From contig DQFO01000009.1 in NCBI GenBank assembly GCA_003525075.1, positions 64,548 through 128,547 on the forward strand: a DNA stretch of 64,000 nt. Reading direction: 5' to 3'. The notes beneath the pieces were generated by a model that worked only from the letters and a program-made list of their open reading frames with translations, was not told the DNA's origin and did no database searches. The stretch is from Clostridiales bacterium. GTDB lineage: Bacteria > Bacillota > Clostridia > TANB77 > CAG-508. Position 1 is the stretch's first letter. The number at the start of each line of letters is the position of its first letter. Below, piece by piece: positions 33,550 to 42,815 of this stretch. A program made the translations under genes and the position numbers.

Positions 33550-34203
33550 ATGATTATCGAAGTTCCAAAAGGTTATACATTTTCAGCCAAAAAAGATATT
33601 ATCGCATTTGAAGAAAACTCAATGTTAAAATTGAAAAAACGGCCATTTAAATTTGAGTATATAATGTATGATTTAACTTATAAACTGAAAGGAAAAAGAA
33701 AATGCTATTATTGCGGAAGAGTTGTTGAACCCAGTCAGATAACTTTAGACCATGTTTATGCTAAAGGTCTTGGAGGACCAACAATTCCACAAAATATGGT
33801 ACCTTCTTGCAAGAAATGTAATGAAGAGAAGGAAAATATGACACCTGATCAGTTTAGAGTTTATATGAGCTTAAAAGATGATGGTGCAAAAGAACAATTT
33901 AAAAGAGAATACTTTAAAATTAAAATGTTCCAAATAAGATGGTTACATATGTTACCAAAAGAATGGATCAGTAGAATTCCAGTATCAAGTCTAATTATAA
34001 CAATTGATTTGCCAGATACAACTACAAATAAGTATAAGAAAATAAATGAATATTATACTAGATGTGGTAAGTTTCCTAAGCCAATAATTGTTGATAAAAA
34101 TAATTTTGTTCTTGATGGTTTTACAGTTGTTCTTTATGCCAGGAACAATCGGATAAAGGAAATACCGGCAATTGTTCTTGAAAATGTAGAAGTTATATTT
34201 TAA
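33550..34203 (+). CDS. HNH endonuclease-domain protein with ParB-like C-terminus
   Basis: 217 residues. The zinc-coordinated HNH has C52-x2-C55, D67-H68 (LDHVYAKGLGG), N82 and C87-x2-C90 (SCKKCNEEK). The last 40 or so residues (KPIIVDKNNFVLDGFTVVLY... then IKEIPAIVLE) resemble the ParB/sulfiredoxin-type fold. The ATG at 33550 follows GAAGGAGGGC; an earlier in-frame ATG at 33511 is in the upstream noncoding stretch. A TTGACA lies at 33486. Codon choice is less A-biased than neighbours (CGG, CAG, CTG appear), hinting at transfer. Target unknown; could be an orphan nuclease or DNA-binding protein. Confidence 0.75.
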   Translation: MIIEVPKGYTFSAKKDIIAFEENSMLKLKKRPFKFEYIMYDLTYKLKGKRKCYYCGRVVEPSQITLDHVYAKGLGGPTIPQNMVPSCKKCNEEKENMTPDQFRVYMSLKDDGAKEQFKREYFKIKMFQIRWLHMLPKEWISRIPVSSLIITIDLPDTTTNKYKKINEYYTRCGKFPKPIIVDKNNFVLDGFTVVLYARNNRIKEIPAIVLENVEVIF

Positions 34204-34204
34204 C

Positions 34205-34252
34205 AAAAAGATACTACAAATTATTGTAATGATGATTTGTGGTATCTTTTTT
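34205..34252 (+). terminator. terminator after the HNH gene
   Basis: AAAAAGATAC and ACAAAT pair with ATTTGT and GTATCTTTTTT. Confidence 0.88.
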
Positions 34253-34279
34253 ATTGTTGATGAAAAATGTAAAAAACAA

Positions 34280-34308
34280 TTGACGAATTAAGATAATTGT
34301 GATATAAA
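34280..34308 (+). promoter_or_regulatory. promoter of tRNA-Glu and, probably, the downstream riboswitch
   Basis: TTGACG (34280-34285), 17-nt spacer, TATAAA (34303-34308). No other promoter fits between the tRNA and the riboswitch. Confidence 0.65.
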
Positions 34309-34326
34309 TAATAAAGATTAAATAAT

Positions 34327-34401
34327 GGCCCGTTGGTCAAGCGGCTAAGACGCCACCCTCTCAAGGTGGAATCATGAGTTCGATTCTCGTACGGGTCACC
34401 A
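34327..34401 (+). tRNA. tRNA-Glu (CTC anticodon)
   Basis: 75 nt with encoded CCA. Acceptor GGCCCGT/ACGGGTC, anticodon stem CCACC/GGTGG with loop CTCTCAA giving anticodon CTC, and T loop TTCGATT. The body matches bacterial tRNA-Glu. It reads GAG codons, which are rare in this genome's core genes. Confidence 0.93.
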
Positions 34402-34411
34402 AAATTTTATA

Positions 34412-34504
34412 TTTAAGAGGGAGTAGTTTTAAATTGTTAATCAACAACCGCGATTCAAAAGAATCTGGTTAACAAGCTTCAAAAAAGTAAACGAGACTTT
34501 TAAA
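34412..34504 (+). promoter_or_regulatory. yybP-ykoY manganese riboswitch aptamer
   Basis: Conserved GAGGGAGTAG near the 5' end and AAACGAGACTTTT near the 3' end, with the intervening arm TGTTAATCAACAACCGCG...GGTTAACAAGC, match the yybP-ykoY pattern. P1 pairs TTTAAGAG (34412-34419) with CTTTTAAA (34497-34504), one G-T pair. The 3' P1 strand is also the 5' strand of the terminator at 34494-34556, so Mn2+ binding should turn the ATPase gene on. It begins 11 nt after the tRNA-Glu CCA. Confidence 0.88.
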
Positions 34505-34556
34505 GAAAGGATATAATAATTTAATTATATTTTTTCTTTAAAAGTCTTTATTTGTT
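34494..34556 (+). terminator. riboswitch-controlled terminator before the P-type ATPase
   Basis: AGACTTTTAAAGAAA (34494-34508) pairs perfectly with TTTCTTTAAAAGTCT (34533-34547), followed by TTATTTGTT. Mutually exclusive with the aptamer P1. Confidence 0.85.
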
Positions 34557-34649
34557 CTAAAATACATAAATAAGAATAAATATTATATGTATAACTTTAG
34601 AACTAAAGTAAAAAGGCTAAAATACAATTAGAAAAGAGAGGTAATTAGT

Positions 34650-37367
34650 ATGGAAAAAAGTTGGTTTAATAAGACAAGCCAAGAAGTAGAACAAGAATTA
34701 AAAACAGATTATCAAAAAGGTTTAAGCAGTAGTCAAGTCCAAGAAAACATTAAAAAATATGGACTAAATGAATTACAAGAAAAGAAAAAAGATTCACTAC
34801 TAAAGAAATTTTTAGAACAATTTAAAGATTTTTCAATAATTGTATTAATAATAGCAGCAATAGTATCAGGAGTAGTTGGAGTAGCACAAGGAGAAGGATT
34901 TACAGATACAATAATAATATTAATAGTAGTAATCCTAAATGCAGTGATAGGAGTAGCACAAGAAAGTAAAGCAGAAAAATCATTAGAAGCATTAAAAAAA
35001 TTAAGTAGTCATGCATCAAAAGTAATAAGAAATGGAAAAGAACAAGTAATACCAGCAAGAGAATTAGTACCAGGAGATCTTGTTATAATAGAAACAGGAG
35101 ATTATATAGCAGCAGACTTAAGAATAATAGAAGCAGTAAATTTAAAATCACAAGAAGCATCACTTACAGGTGAATCAGTTCCAGTAGAAAAAATAACAGA
35201 AAAAATAGATGGAAATGAAATTGGAATTGGAGACAGAAAAAATATGTTATTTTCATCAAGCTTAATAACATATGGTAGAGGAAAAGCAATTGTAGTAAAT
35301 ACAGGAATGAATACGGAAGTAGGAAAAATTGCAGGAATGCTAGATAATGCAGAAAAGCAAGAAACACCACTTCAACAAAAATTAAATGATTTAGGAAAAA
35401 CTTTGGGAATAGCTTGTTTAGCAATATGTGCGGTAATATTTGTTATTGGATTATTACAAGGAAAAGAAATAATAGATATGTTTATGACAGCTGTATCACT
35501 TGCAGTTGCAGTAATACCAGAAGGACTTGTTGCAGTATCAACAATTGTATTAGCAATTGGTGTTCAAAAAATGGTAAAAAAACATGCAATAGTAAAAAAA
35601 TTACCAGCAGTTGAAACATTAGGAAGCAGTACAGTTATATGTTCTGACAAAACAGGAACATTAACACAAAATAAAATGACAGTAGAAAAAGTATTTTGTG
35701 ATGATGAATTACAAGATGTAAAAAAAGTAAATACAACAGAAGATTTCAAAAAATTAGTATATAATTGTATGTTATGTAATGATTCACGATTGCTAGAAGA
35801 TGGACAATTAGCAGGAGATCCAACAGAAACAGCATTAGTTGATATGGCATTTAAACTAGATTATGAACAATCTATATATAGAGAAAATCCAAGAGTTGAA
35901 GAAGTTCCATTTGATTCAGAAAGAAAATTAATGACAACAGTTAATAAGAAAAATGGAAAATATATAGTATATACAAAAGGTGGAGTTGATGAATTATTAA
36001 AATGTTGTAACTCATTCTTATATAAAGGTGAAGTAAGAACAAGTATAAACAATTATGCAAAATGGATAAGAGAAAATAATGAAAAAATGGCCAAAGATGC
36101 TTTAAGAGTTTTAGCATTTGCATATAAGGAATTAGATCACATGCCATCAAAAACAGAAATGAAAACAATAGAAAGTGATTTAACATTTATTGGAATGGTT
36201 GGAATGATAGATCCACCAAGAATTGAAGCAAAAAAAGCAGTAGAAAAGTGTAAAAAAGCAGGAATAAAAACAGTAATGATTACAGGTGATCATAAAATTA
36301 CAGCAGTTGCAATAGCTAAAAAACTAGGAATATTAAAAGATGAAAGTGAAGCTTTAACAGGAACAGAATTAGAAAAAATGACTGATGAAGAATTAACAAA
36401 AAATGTTAGAAAATATTCTGTATATGCAAGAGTGTCACCAGAACACAAAGTTAGAATAGTAAAAGCATGGCAAGCAAATGGAGAAGTTGTAGCAATGACA
36501 GGTGATGGAGTAAATGATAGTCCAGCATTAAAAACAGCAGATATCGGATGTGCAATGGGAAAAGTAGGAACAGAAGTTGCAAAAGAAGCAGCAGATGTAA
36601 TATTAACAGATGACAATTTTGCTACAATAGTATCAGCAGTTGAAGAAGGAAGACGTATATATGATAATATATTAAAAGTAATTCAATTTTTACTTTCATG
36701 TAATGTTGGAGAAGTTATTGTATTATTGTTAGCAACATTATTTGCACCACAAATAGGACAATGTTTTGGAATATCTGATATAACAATGATTCAAGTTTTA
36801 TTACCAATACATATTTTATGGATAAACCTTGTAACAGACACATTCCCAGCATTAGCATTAGCATTTGATCCAGCAAATAAAGATATAATGGATAGAAAAC
36901 CAGTAAAAAGAAATGAAGGAATATTTACAAAAGGAAGAACATTTAGAATTATTTATCAAGGATTGATGATTGGCTTACTTACACTTTCAGCATATTTAAT
37001 AGGATTAGGAACAACACATACAGCAATAGATGGATTAACACTAGAACAAACAAAAATAGAAGTTGGTCAAACAATGGCATTTATAGTTTTAGCATTTTCA
37101 GAATTAATACATGTATTTAATATAAGAGATAATAAAAATTCAATATTTAAAACAGGAATATTAGGAAATGTAGTTTTAATATTGGCAATATTAGCATCAG
37201 CATTATTAATGGTTGTAATATTATTTATACCACAATTAAGAACAATATTTAGTATTCCAATCCTTCCAAGTGATAATATAATCGAAACAATTGTATTAGT
37301 ATTATCACCAATAGTTATTGTTGAAATTATGAAATTATTTAAAGTAAATACAACAAGAGATGAATAA
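34650..37367 (+). CDS. P-type cation-exporting ATPase (P2A type, likely Mn2+/Ca2+)
   Basis: 905 residues. An N-terminal cation-ATPase domain is followed by TM1-2, an actuator loop with TGES, and TM3-4. The phosphorylation motif is SDKTGTLTQ; KGGVDELL, MITGDH and TGDGVNDSPALKTADIG follow, then six C-terminal helices. TM4 reads PEGLVAV where most family members have PEGLPA. The yybP-ykoY leader predicts Mn2+ induction, as for the L. lactis YoaB ATPase, so manganese export is the favoured role; Ca2+ remains possible. AGAGAGGT is the ribosome-binding site. Confidence 0.9.
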   Translation: MEKSWFNKTSQEVEQELKTDYQKGLSSSQVQENIKKYGLNELQEKKKDSLLKKFLEQFKDFSIIVLIIAAIVSGVVGVAQGEGFTDTIIILIVVILNAVIGVAQESKAEKSLEALKKLSSHASKVIRNGKEQVIPARELVPGDLVIIETGDYIAADLRIIEAVNLKSQEASLTGESVPVEKITEKIDGNEIGIGDRKNMLFSSSLITYGRGKAIVVNTGMNTEVGKIAGMLDNAEKQETPLQQKLNDLGKTLGIACLAICAVIFVIGLLQGKEIIDMFMTAVSLAVAVIPEGLVAVSTIVLAIGVQKMVKKHAIVKKLPAVETLGSSTVICSDKTGTLTQNKMTVEKVFCDDELQDVKKVNTTEDFKKLVYNCMLCNDSRLLEDGQLAGDPTETALVDMAFKLDYEQSIYRENPRVEEVPFDSERKLMTTVNKKNGKYIVYTKGGVDELLKCCNSFLYKGEVRTSINNYAKWIRENNEKMAKDALRVLAFAYKELDHMPSKTEMKTIESDLTFIGMVGMIDPPRIEAKKAVEKCKKAGIKTVMITGDHKITAVAIAKKLGILKDESEALTGTELEKMTDEELTKNVRKYSVYARVSPEHKVRIVKAWQANGEVVAMTGDGVNDSPALKTADIGCAMGKVGTEVAKEAADVILTDDNFATIVSAVEEGRRIYDNILKVIQFLLSCNVGEVIVLLLATLFAPQIGQCFGISDITMIQVLLPIHILWINLVTDTFPALALAFDPANKDIMDRKPVKRNEGIFTKGRTFRIIYQGLMIGLLTLSAYLIGLGTTHTAIDGLTLEQTKIEVGQTMAFIVLAFSELIHVFNIRDNKNSIFKTGILGNVVLILAILASALLMVVILFIPQLRTIFSIPILPSDNIIETIVLVLSPIVIVEIMKLFKVNTTRDE

Positions 37368-37369
37368 CA

Positions 37370-37417
37370 AATAAGAAGCTTTTTCAGTAAAAAACTGAAT
37401 TAGCTTCTTATTTTTTT
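37370..37417. terminator. bidirectional terminator between the ATPase and peroxiredoxin
   Basis: AATAAGAAGCT (37370-37380) pairs with AGCTTCTTATT (37402-37412), with CAGT/ACTG inside; T run follows. Confidence 0.88.
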
Positions 37418-37420
37418 AAT

Positions 37421-38119
37421 TTAGCAATTTTTTTCAATATTAATATCATTTAAACATTTCTGAGAAGGTTCTTTAAAAGAAAGATACCAAGAAATGCCAT
37501 TACAATTTTTCTTAATATCCTCTAGCCTTTGCTGTAATTCAGAAAAAGTTTGAGGTGGTGAAATAATAACAGGAACACCAGGTTGCCAATTAGCAGGAGT
37601 TGAAGCATCTGCACAATCAGAAATTTGTAAAGCTTCAACAGTACGAATAATTTCTGGAATAAATCGACCAATATTTAAAGGATATGTAAGAATAACACGA
37701 ACAATACCATTTCCATCAATAATAAAAACATTTCTAACAGTTTTTGTTGTACTAACATCATTTGAAATCATACCATAAAGTCTAGCAATAGAGCCATTTC
37801 TATCTGCAATAATAGGAAATGGTAAAGAAACACCAGTCAAATTATATATTTCATTTACCCAAGCAAGATGTGAAGCATTACTATCAATACTTAATCCTAA
37901 TAAATTAGTATTTAATTTTTGAAAAAATGGATAAGCCCTTGCGAAAACAATCATTTCTGTAGTACATACAGGGGTGAAATCACCAGGATGCGAAAAAAAT
38001 ACGAGCCATTTTCCAGAATAATCACTTAGGTTTATTTTTCCAAATGTGGAATCTGCTGTAAAATCAGGAGCCTTTTGACCTAATTTTATATTTCCATTCA
38101 TTAATAATTCATAGTCCAT
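37421..38119 (-). CDS. peroxiredoxin (Prx6/AhpC-TSA family)
   Basis: Thiol peroxidase reducing peroxides. 232 residues with the long C-terminal domain of the Prx6 group. The active site PGDFTPVCTTE gives peroxidatic C52 and T49; the conserved Arg lies in the VRNVFIIDGNG region. WQPGVPVIISPP is in the C-terminal part. Extra cysteines (about C169, C205, C222, C232) near the C-terminus may resolve or bind partners. GGAGG precedes the start, 11 nt away. It converges with the P-type ATPase; both could serve stress defence, but they are separately transcribed. Confidence 0.92.
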   Translation of the reverse strand: MDYELLMNGNIKLGQKAPDFTADSTFGKINLSDYSGKWLVFFSHPGDFTPVCTTEMIVFARAYPFFQKLNTNLLGLSIDSNASHLAWVNEIYNLTGVSLPFPIIADRNGSIARLYGMISNDVSTTKTVRNVFIIDGNGIVRVILTYPLNIGRFIPEIIRTVEALQISDCADASTPANWQPGVPVIISPPQTFSELQQRLEDIKKNCNGISWYLSFKEPSQKCLNDINIEKNC

Positions 38120-38200
38120 AAGTAACAGACCTCCTTTAAATATATTGTATTCAGCAAAGTTGGAATAGGCTACATATAGAAATAATATTTTTTAAAATAC

Positions 38201-38229
38201 TTGAAATTATACGATTTTGCAAGTATAAT
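38201..38229 (+). promoter_or_regulatory. promoter of the 38267 gene
   Basis: TTGAAA (38201-38206), 17-nt spacer, TATAAT (38224-38229). Confidence 0.75.
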
Positions 38230-38266
38230 AGTAAAGAATAGAAGTATTTTGAAAGGAATGAAATTA

Positions 38267-38725
38267 ATGGATACAGTAAAAACATTTATAAAATATATAA
38301 TATGGATAATATTATTTTGGATATTATCAGATTTCTTAATAAATGTAGGGTTAAAAAGTACATATAAAGAAATGCAAAAAGTAGAACAAATACCATCAGG
38401 AATTCAAGTCAAAGAAATAAAATCAACAGCAGTAAATGGAAAAATTAATTTAATAGTAAATTCAACAAATCTTAGTGGAAAATTTATAAAAGTAGATTTG
38501 TATTCATCAAAAGATAATTTGCTAGGTACTCAATATTTAGAAATTGGTGAAATAAAAGAAAATCAAACCAAAGAAATTGATACATATTTTAAAATAGCAG
38601 ATGTTAAGAAATACAAAATATCTGTTACAGATGAAAAAGGAGAATCAACAGAAGGATTTATGGATACTGCAATGTCAGCAATTACTATAGTATTGTCTGT
38701 AATAAAATTATTAATATTAATATAA
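38267..38725 (+). CDS. hypothetical membrane protein, 152 residues
   Basis: Not recognised. The ATG at 38267 is 9 nt after GAAAGGA; an upstream in-frame TTG is the promoter's -35 box. One hydrophobic helix near the N-terminus (about residues 8-28) and one at the C-terminus (about 133-152) flank a beta-rich soluble segment that resembles an extracytoplasmic Ig-like or FxLYD-type domain (VKEIKSTAVNGKINLIVNS, then LGTQYLEIGEIKENQTKEI). First gene of a probable unit with the next membrane protein and ftsY. Confidence 0.7.
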   Translation: MDTVKTFIKYIIWIILFWILSDFLINVGLKSTYKEMQKVEQIPSGIQVKEIKSTAVNGKINLIVNSTNLSGKFIKVDLYSSKDNLLGTQYLEIGEIKENQTKEIDTYFKIADVKKYKISVTDEKGESTEGFMDTAMSAITIVLSVIKLLILI

Positions 38726-38754
38726 ATTATGAGAAACAAAGGAGGAAGAACTTA

Positions 38755-39036
38755 ATGGTATTAAATATTGTACAACCAGCAATTATAATATTATTAATAA
38801 TAGCTACAATTTTATTTATATATTTAGGAAAAGAGTTAAAAAGAAGTTATGTAGTTGCAATACCATTAATTGGATATATAATATTATTGTTAACACACAT
38901 TTTTGAAATAATAACATTATCGAGTCAATATATAGTAACATTAATTTTATGCATAATTATTGATTGTATTTTTGTATGTGTATCATTAATTGTATTTTTA
39001 TTATTTAAAAAAATTTATAAGAAAAGAGAATTTTAA
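38755..39036 (+). CDS. small integral membrane protein, 93 residues
   Basis: Three hydrophobic helices (about residues 4-24, 33-52 and 60-85) with basic loops; no known family recognised. AAAGGAGGAAGA is the ribosome-binding site. It lies 29 nt after the previous gene and 42 nt before ftsY without a terminator, so all three are likely cotranscribed. Confidence 0.7.
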   Translation: MVLNIVQPAIIILLIIATILFIYLGKELKRSYVVAIPLIGYIILLLTHIFEIITLSSQYIVTLILCIIIDCIFVCVSLIVFLLFKKIYKKREF

Positions 39037-39078
39037 GATTAAATTAAAAGTATTGTATAAAGAAAGGAATAGAAAAAG

Positions 39079-39984
39079 ATGGGCTTTTTTGATAAATTAA
39101 AACAAGGTTTAACAAAGACAAAAGAATCAATAAATGATAAAATAAATAATGTATTTAGTAATTTTAGAAAGGTTGATGAAGAATTACTTGAAGAATTAGA
39201 AGAAGCATTAATAATGTCAGATATGGGAGTAGAAACATCAACACAAATAATAAGTAATTTAAGAGAAAAAATAAAAAAAGAAAAAATAGGAGAAAGTGAA
39301 CAAGTAAAAGAAGCATTAAGAGAAGAAATTGAGAAAATTCTAGAAAAATGTGATAATAGTTTAAAACTAGAAACAAAGCCATCAGTAATACTTGTTATAG
39401 GAGTAAATGGAGTTGGAAAAACAACATCAATAGGAAAAATGGCAGCAAGATTAGCAAGAGATGGAAAAAAAGTAATAGTTGCTGCTGCTGATACATTTAG
39501 AGCAGCAGCAGTAGAACAATTAGAAATATGGGCACAAAGAGCAGGAGCAGAAGTAGTAAAAAGAGAAGAAGGAGTAGACCCAGCATCAGTGGTATTTGAA
39601 GCAATAAGAAGAACTAAAGAAAGCAATGCAGATGTATTAATAATAGACACAGCTGGAAGGTTACATAACAAAAAGTATTTGATGGATGAATTAAATAAAA
39701 TTCAAAAAGTAGTAAATAAAGAAATGGCAGAAGCATCAAAAGAAGTATTATTAGTAATTGATGCAACAACAGGACAAAATGCAATATCACAAGTAAAAGC
39801 ATTTAAAGAACAAGCAGATATTACAGGAATTGTATTAACAAAATTAGATGGAACAGCAAAAGGTGGAGCTGTAGTTGGAATTGTACAAGAAAATGATATA
39901 CCTGTAAAATTCATAGGTGTTGGAGAGCAAATTGATGATATGGAAATTTTTAATTCTAAAGATTTTGTAAAAGCAATAATATAA
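39079..39984 (+). CDS. ftsY: signal recognition particle receptor FtsY
   Basis: GTPase that docks SRP-ribosome complexes at the membrane. 301 residues, the short form without the long acidic A domain. N domain about residues 1-90; G domain with GVNGVGKTTSIGK (G1), DTFRAAA, DTAGRLHNKK, TKLDGTAKGG and GVGEQIDDM. GAAAGGAAT precedes the start. ftsY usually neighbours smc or ffh; here it follows two small membrane proteins. Confidence 0.97.
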   Translation: MGFFDKLKQGLTKTKESINDKINNVFSNFRKVDEELLEELEEALIMSDMGVETSTQIISNLREKIKKEKIGESEQVKEALREEIEKILEKCDNSLKLETKPSVILVIGVNGVGKTTSIGKMAARLARDGKKVIVAAADTFRAAAVEQLEIWAQRAGAEVVKREEGVDPASVVFEAIRRTKESNADVLIIDTAGRLHNKKYLMDELNKIQKVVNKEMAEASKEVLLVIDATTGQNAISQVKAFKEQADITGIVLTKLDGTAKGGAVVGIVQENDIPVKFIGVGEQIDDMEIFNSKDFVKAII

Positions 39985-40042
39985 AAAACGTAAGATAAAT
40001 ATATTTGTAGTTAAACAAAATTATGAGGAGTTTAAAAAATAG

Positions 40043-42766
40043 ATGGAAAAAAAGAAATTAAATAAAATAAAAAATATATTAGTAATAGCATTTATAGCAA
40101 TATATTTAATATGTACATATTTTACATTAAGAGGGGAATATTTAGAATGTCTAGAATTAGGAGAACAATATGTTCAAAATTTTTGGACAAATATTAAATA
40201 TAAATATTCAATAATGGGAATAAGTTTTGTTGTTATTTCAATATGTATGTTTATCACTAATATAGGAATAAAAAAAGGTCTAAAACCATTTTTTGAATCA
40301 GAAAATAAAACAATGCCAAAACTTCCAAATAAATCTTTAATATTTGTTGTTGCGATAATAGGTAGTATAATTTTTTCAAATAATATAGTCGAAAAAGTAT
40401 TATTATGTGCAAGTAAGGTATCATTTCAAAAAACAGATATGATATTTAATATGGACATTTCATATTATATGTTTACCAAACCATTAATAGAAGCAATTAT
40501 AAAGTATATAATGCAATTTGTTATTCTAATAAGTGCATATATCACAGCATTTTATATAATAGTATTTAATTTATATTTTGATGGAATTGATAGAACAATG
40601 CTAAGAAAAAGTAAATTTATAAAAAGTTTATTAAAAAATGTAATAATTTTAGCAATTCTTGCAGGAATATTAACAATATTCAGTACTCAAAATATAGTAA
40701 CAGAGAAATTTTTAACATTAAATGATGAAATTGAATTAACAGGAGCAGGATTTGTAGAATCAACAATAAAATTATGGGGATATATAATATTTGCATTTGT
40801 AATAATAGGAGCAATAATTTCATCTGTAATATTTTTTCAAAAAAATAAAAACAAAAAAATAATGTTTACATTATTATCAATTCCAGGCTATCTAGTTGTG
40901 ATGTTTATTGTAATGGTAGGAACAGATTTTATTTTTGTAAAACCAAATGAATTTGATAAAGAAAGAAAATATATTGAAGAAAATATAAATTCAACAAGAG
41001 AAGCATATGGAATAAATGCCTCAGAAATAAATATTAGTTATTCTGGGACAATATCTGAAGAGGAAATTAATGAAAATAAAGAATTGTTAGATAATATTCC
41101 AATAGTAAGTCAAAATATGGTAAAACAAAGTTTGGAAGATACACAAACAGAAGCAGGATATTATACATTTAGAAATATATTAACTACTAAATTTATAAAA
41201 GATAATCAAGAAAAATTAGCATATATAGCACCAAGAGAAATTGCAGAACAATCAATTTCATATAATAATAAGACATATGAACTTACACATGGTATAGGAC
41301 AAATAATAGTAGATGCAAATAAAACATCAGAAGAAGGCAATATTCAATATATTCAAAAAGAAATAGATGATAATCAAAGAATATATTATGGATTAGAAAC
41401 AAATTCAATAGTAGTAACAAATACAAAAAATAAAGAAGAATATGATTATACAGATAGTGAAGGTGAAGAACATACTTATAGTTATGAAGGAAAATCAGGA
41501 ATCCAAGTTGGATTTTTAGATAGATTAATATTAGCAGTAAGAAATAAAGATTTTAAACTTGCATTTTCAACATCTGTAACAAATCAAAGTAAGATATTAA
41601 CAAATAGAAATGTAATTGAAAGAGCAAAAACAGCACTTCCATATTTATTATATGATGAAAATGCTTATACAGTAATTAAAGATAATCAAATTTATTGGGT
41701 TATAGATGCTTATACAATTTCAGATAAATATCCATATTCGTCATATACAACAATTGATGGAGAAAAAGAAAAACGAGATATTAATTATATTAGAAATTCT
41801 GTAAAAGTTATAATAAATGCTTATAATGGCGAAATGAAATTTTATATAGTAGATAAAACAGATCCAATAATATCAGCATATAAAAAGATATATCCAGCAA
41901 TGTTTGAAGAAAATGATATTCCAGAAGAAATTCAAAAACAATTAAAATATCCACAATTATTATATAATGTACAAGCTGAAATGTTAAGAGTATATCACAA
42001 TGTAAAAGAAGATGTTTTATATAGAAAAAGTGATATTTGGTCACTTGCTACATATGGAAAATCAACATCAAAAACCAAAACAGCTACATTAGAACCATAT
42101 TATACAATGTTAAAAACACCAGATGGTGAAACAAGATTTGGATTGGTTCAGATGTATACACAAAAAAATAAATCAAATATTATATCATATGTATTAGGAA
42201 CTTGTAATGGAACGAGTAATGAATTAAAAATTTATAAATTTTCAGCAGATAGTAACATATTAGGAGCAAATCAATTAGATAATCTAATTGAACAAGATGA
42301 AACAATATCAGCAGAACTTAATAGTTTGAATGTTACAGGAGTTAAAATTTCAAAAGAAATGAAAATTATTCCTATAAATAATACATTATTATATATAGAA
42401 ACTATATATCAAACAAAAACAAATGAAATAAATCAACCAATTACGTTAGAAAAAGTAATTGTAGCATCTGGAACAAAAGTAGCAATTGGTGATAATTTAG
42501 AAAATGCTTTAAGCAAATTATTATCACAATCAGCTGTTAATCTAGAAGTTAATAATACAGAAGATATAGAAGGACTTATTGATACAATTATAAAGGCAAA
42601 CAATAATTTAACAGATTCAAATTCAAGAAATGATTGGGAAATGATGGGATCTGATATAAAGACATTGCAAGAATTAATAGAAAGACTTGATAAAATGAGA
42701 CAAGAAAATAATAAAAAAACTACAGCAACAAATACACAGTCAACTCAATCTACAGAAACAAAATAA
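40043..42766 (+). CDS. UPF0182 family membrane protein
   Basis: 907 residues. About seven membrane helices in the first 300 residues are followed by a large extracytoplasmic domain. Family features include DISYYMFTKPLI, PYLLYDENAYTVI then IYWVIDAYTISDKYPYSSY, RNSVKVIINAYNGEMKFYI and QLKYPQLLYNVQAEMLRVYH. The C-terminus is coiled and Gln/Thr-rich, as is common in the family. Molecular function is not established. The start follows GAGGAG. Ends about 60 nt before rnpB, whose promoter follows. Confidence 0.92.
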   Translation: MEKKKLNKIKNILVIAFIAIYLICTYFTLRGEYLECLELGEQYVQNFWTNIKYKYSIMGISFVVISICMFITNIGIKKGLKPFFESENKTMPKLPNKSLIFVVAIIGSIIFSNNIVEKVLLCASKVSFQKTDMIFNMDISYYMFTKPLIEAIIKYIMQFVILISAYITAFYIIVFNLYFDGIDRTMLRKSKFIKSLLKNVIILAILAGILTIFSTQNIVTEKFLTLNDEIELTGAGFVESTIKLWGYIIFAFVIIGAIISSVIFFQKNKNKKIMFTLLSIPGYLVVMFIVMVGTDFIFVKPNEFDKERKYIEENINSTREAYGINASEINISYSGTISEEEINENKELLDNIPIVSQNMVKQSLEDTQTEAGYYTFRNILTTKFIKDNQEKLAYIAPREIAEQSISYNNKTYELTHGIGQIIVDANKTSEEGNIQYIQKEIDDNQRIYYGLETNSIVVTNTKNKEEYDYTDSEGEEHTYSYEGKSGIQVGFLDRLILAVRNKDFKLAFSTSVTNQSKILTNRNVIERAKTALPYLLYDENAYTVIKDNQIYWVIDAYTISDKYPYSSYTTIDGEKEKRDINYIRNSVKVIINAYNGEMKFYIVDKTDPIISAYKKIYPAMFEENDIPEEIQKQLKYPQLLYNVQAEMLRVYHNVKEDVLYRKSDIWSLATYGKSTSKTKTATLEPYYTMLKTPDGETRFGLVQMYTQKNKSNIISYVLGTCNGTSNELKIYKFSADSNILGANQLDNLIEQDETISAELNSLNVTGVKISKEMKIIPINNTLLYIETIYQTKTNEINQPITLEKVIVASGTKVAIGDNLENALSKLLSQSAVNLEVNNTEDIEGLIDTIIKANNNLTDSNSRNDWEMMGSDIKTLQELIERLDKMRQENNKKTTATNTQSTQSTETK

Positions 42767-42779
42767 TATAGAAAAAAGA

Positions 42780-42808
42780 TTTACAAATTTGTCGAAAAAT
42801 GTTATAAT
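42780..42808 (+). promoter_or_regulatory. rnpB promoter
   Basis: TTTACA (42780-42785), 17-nt spacer, TATAAT (42803-42808). Confidence 0.7.
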
Positions 42809-42815
42809 GAAAAAC

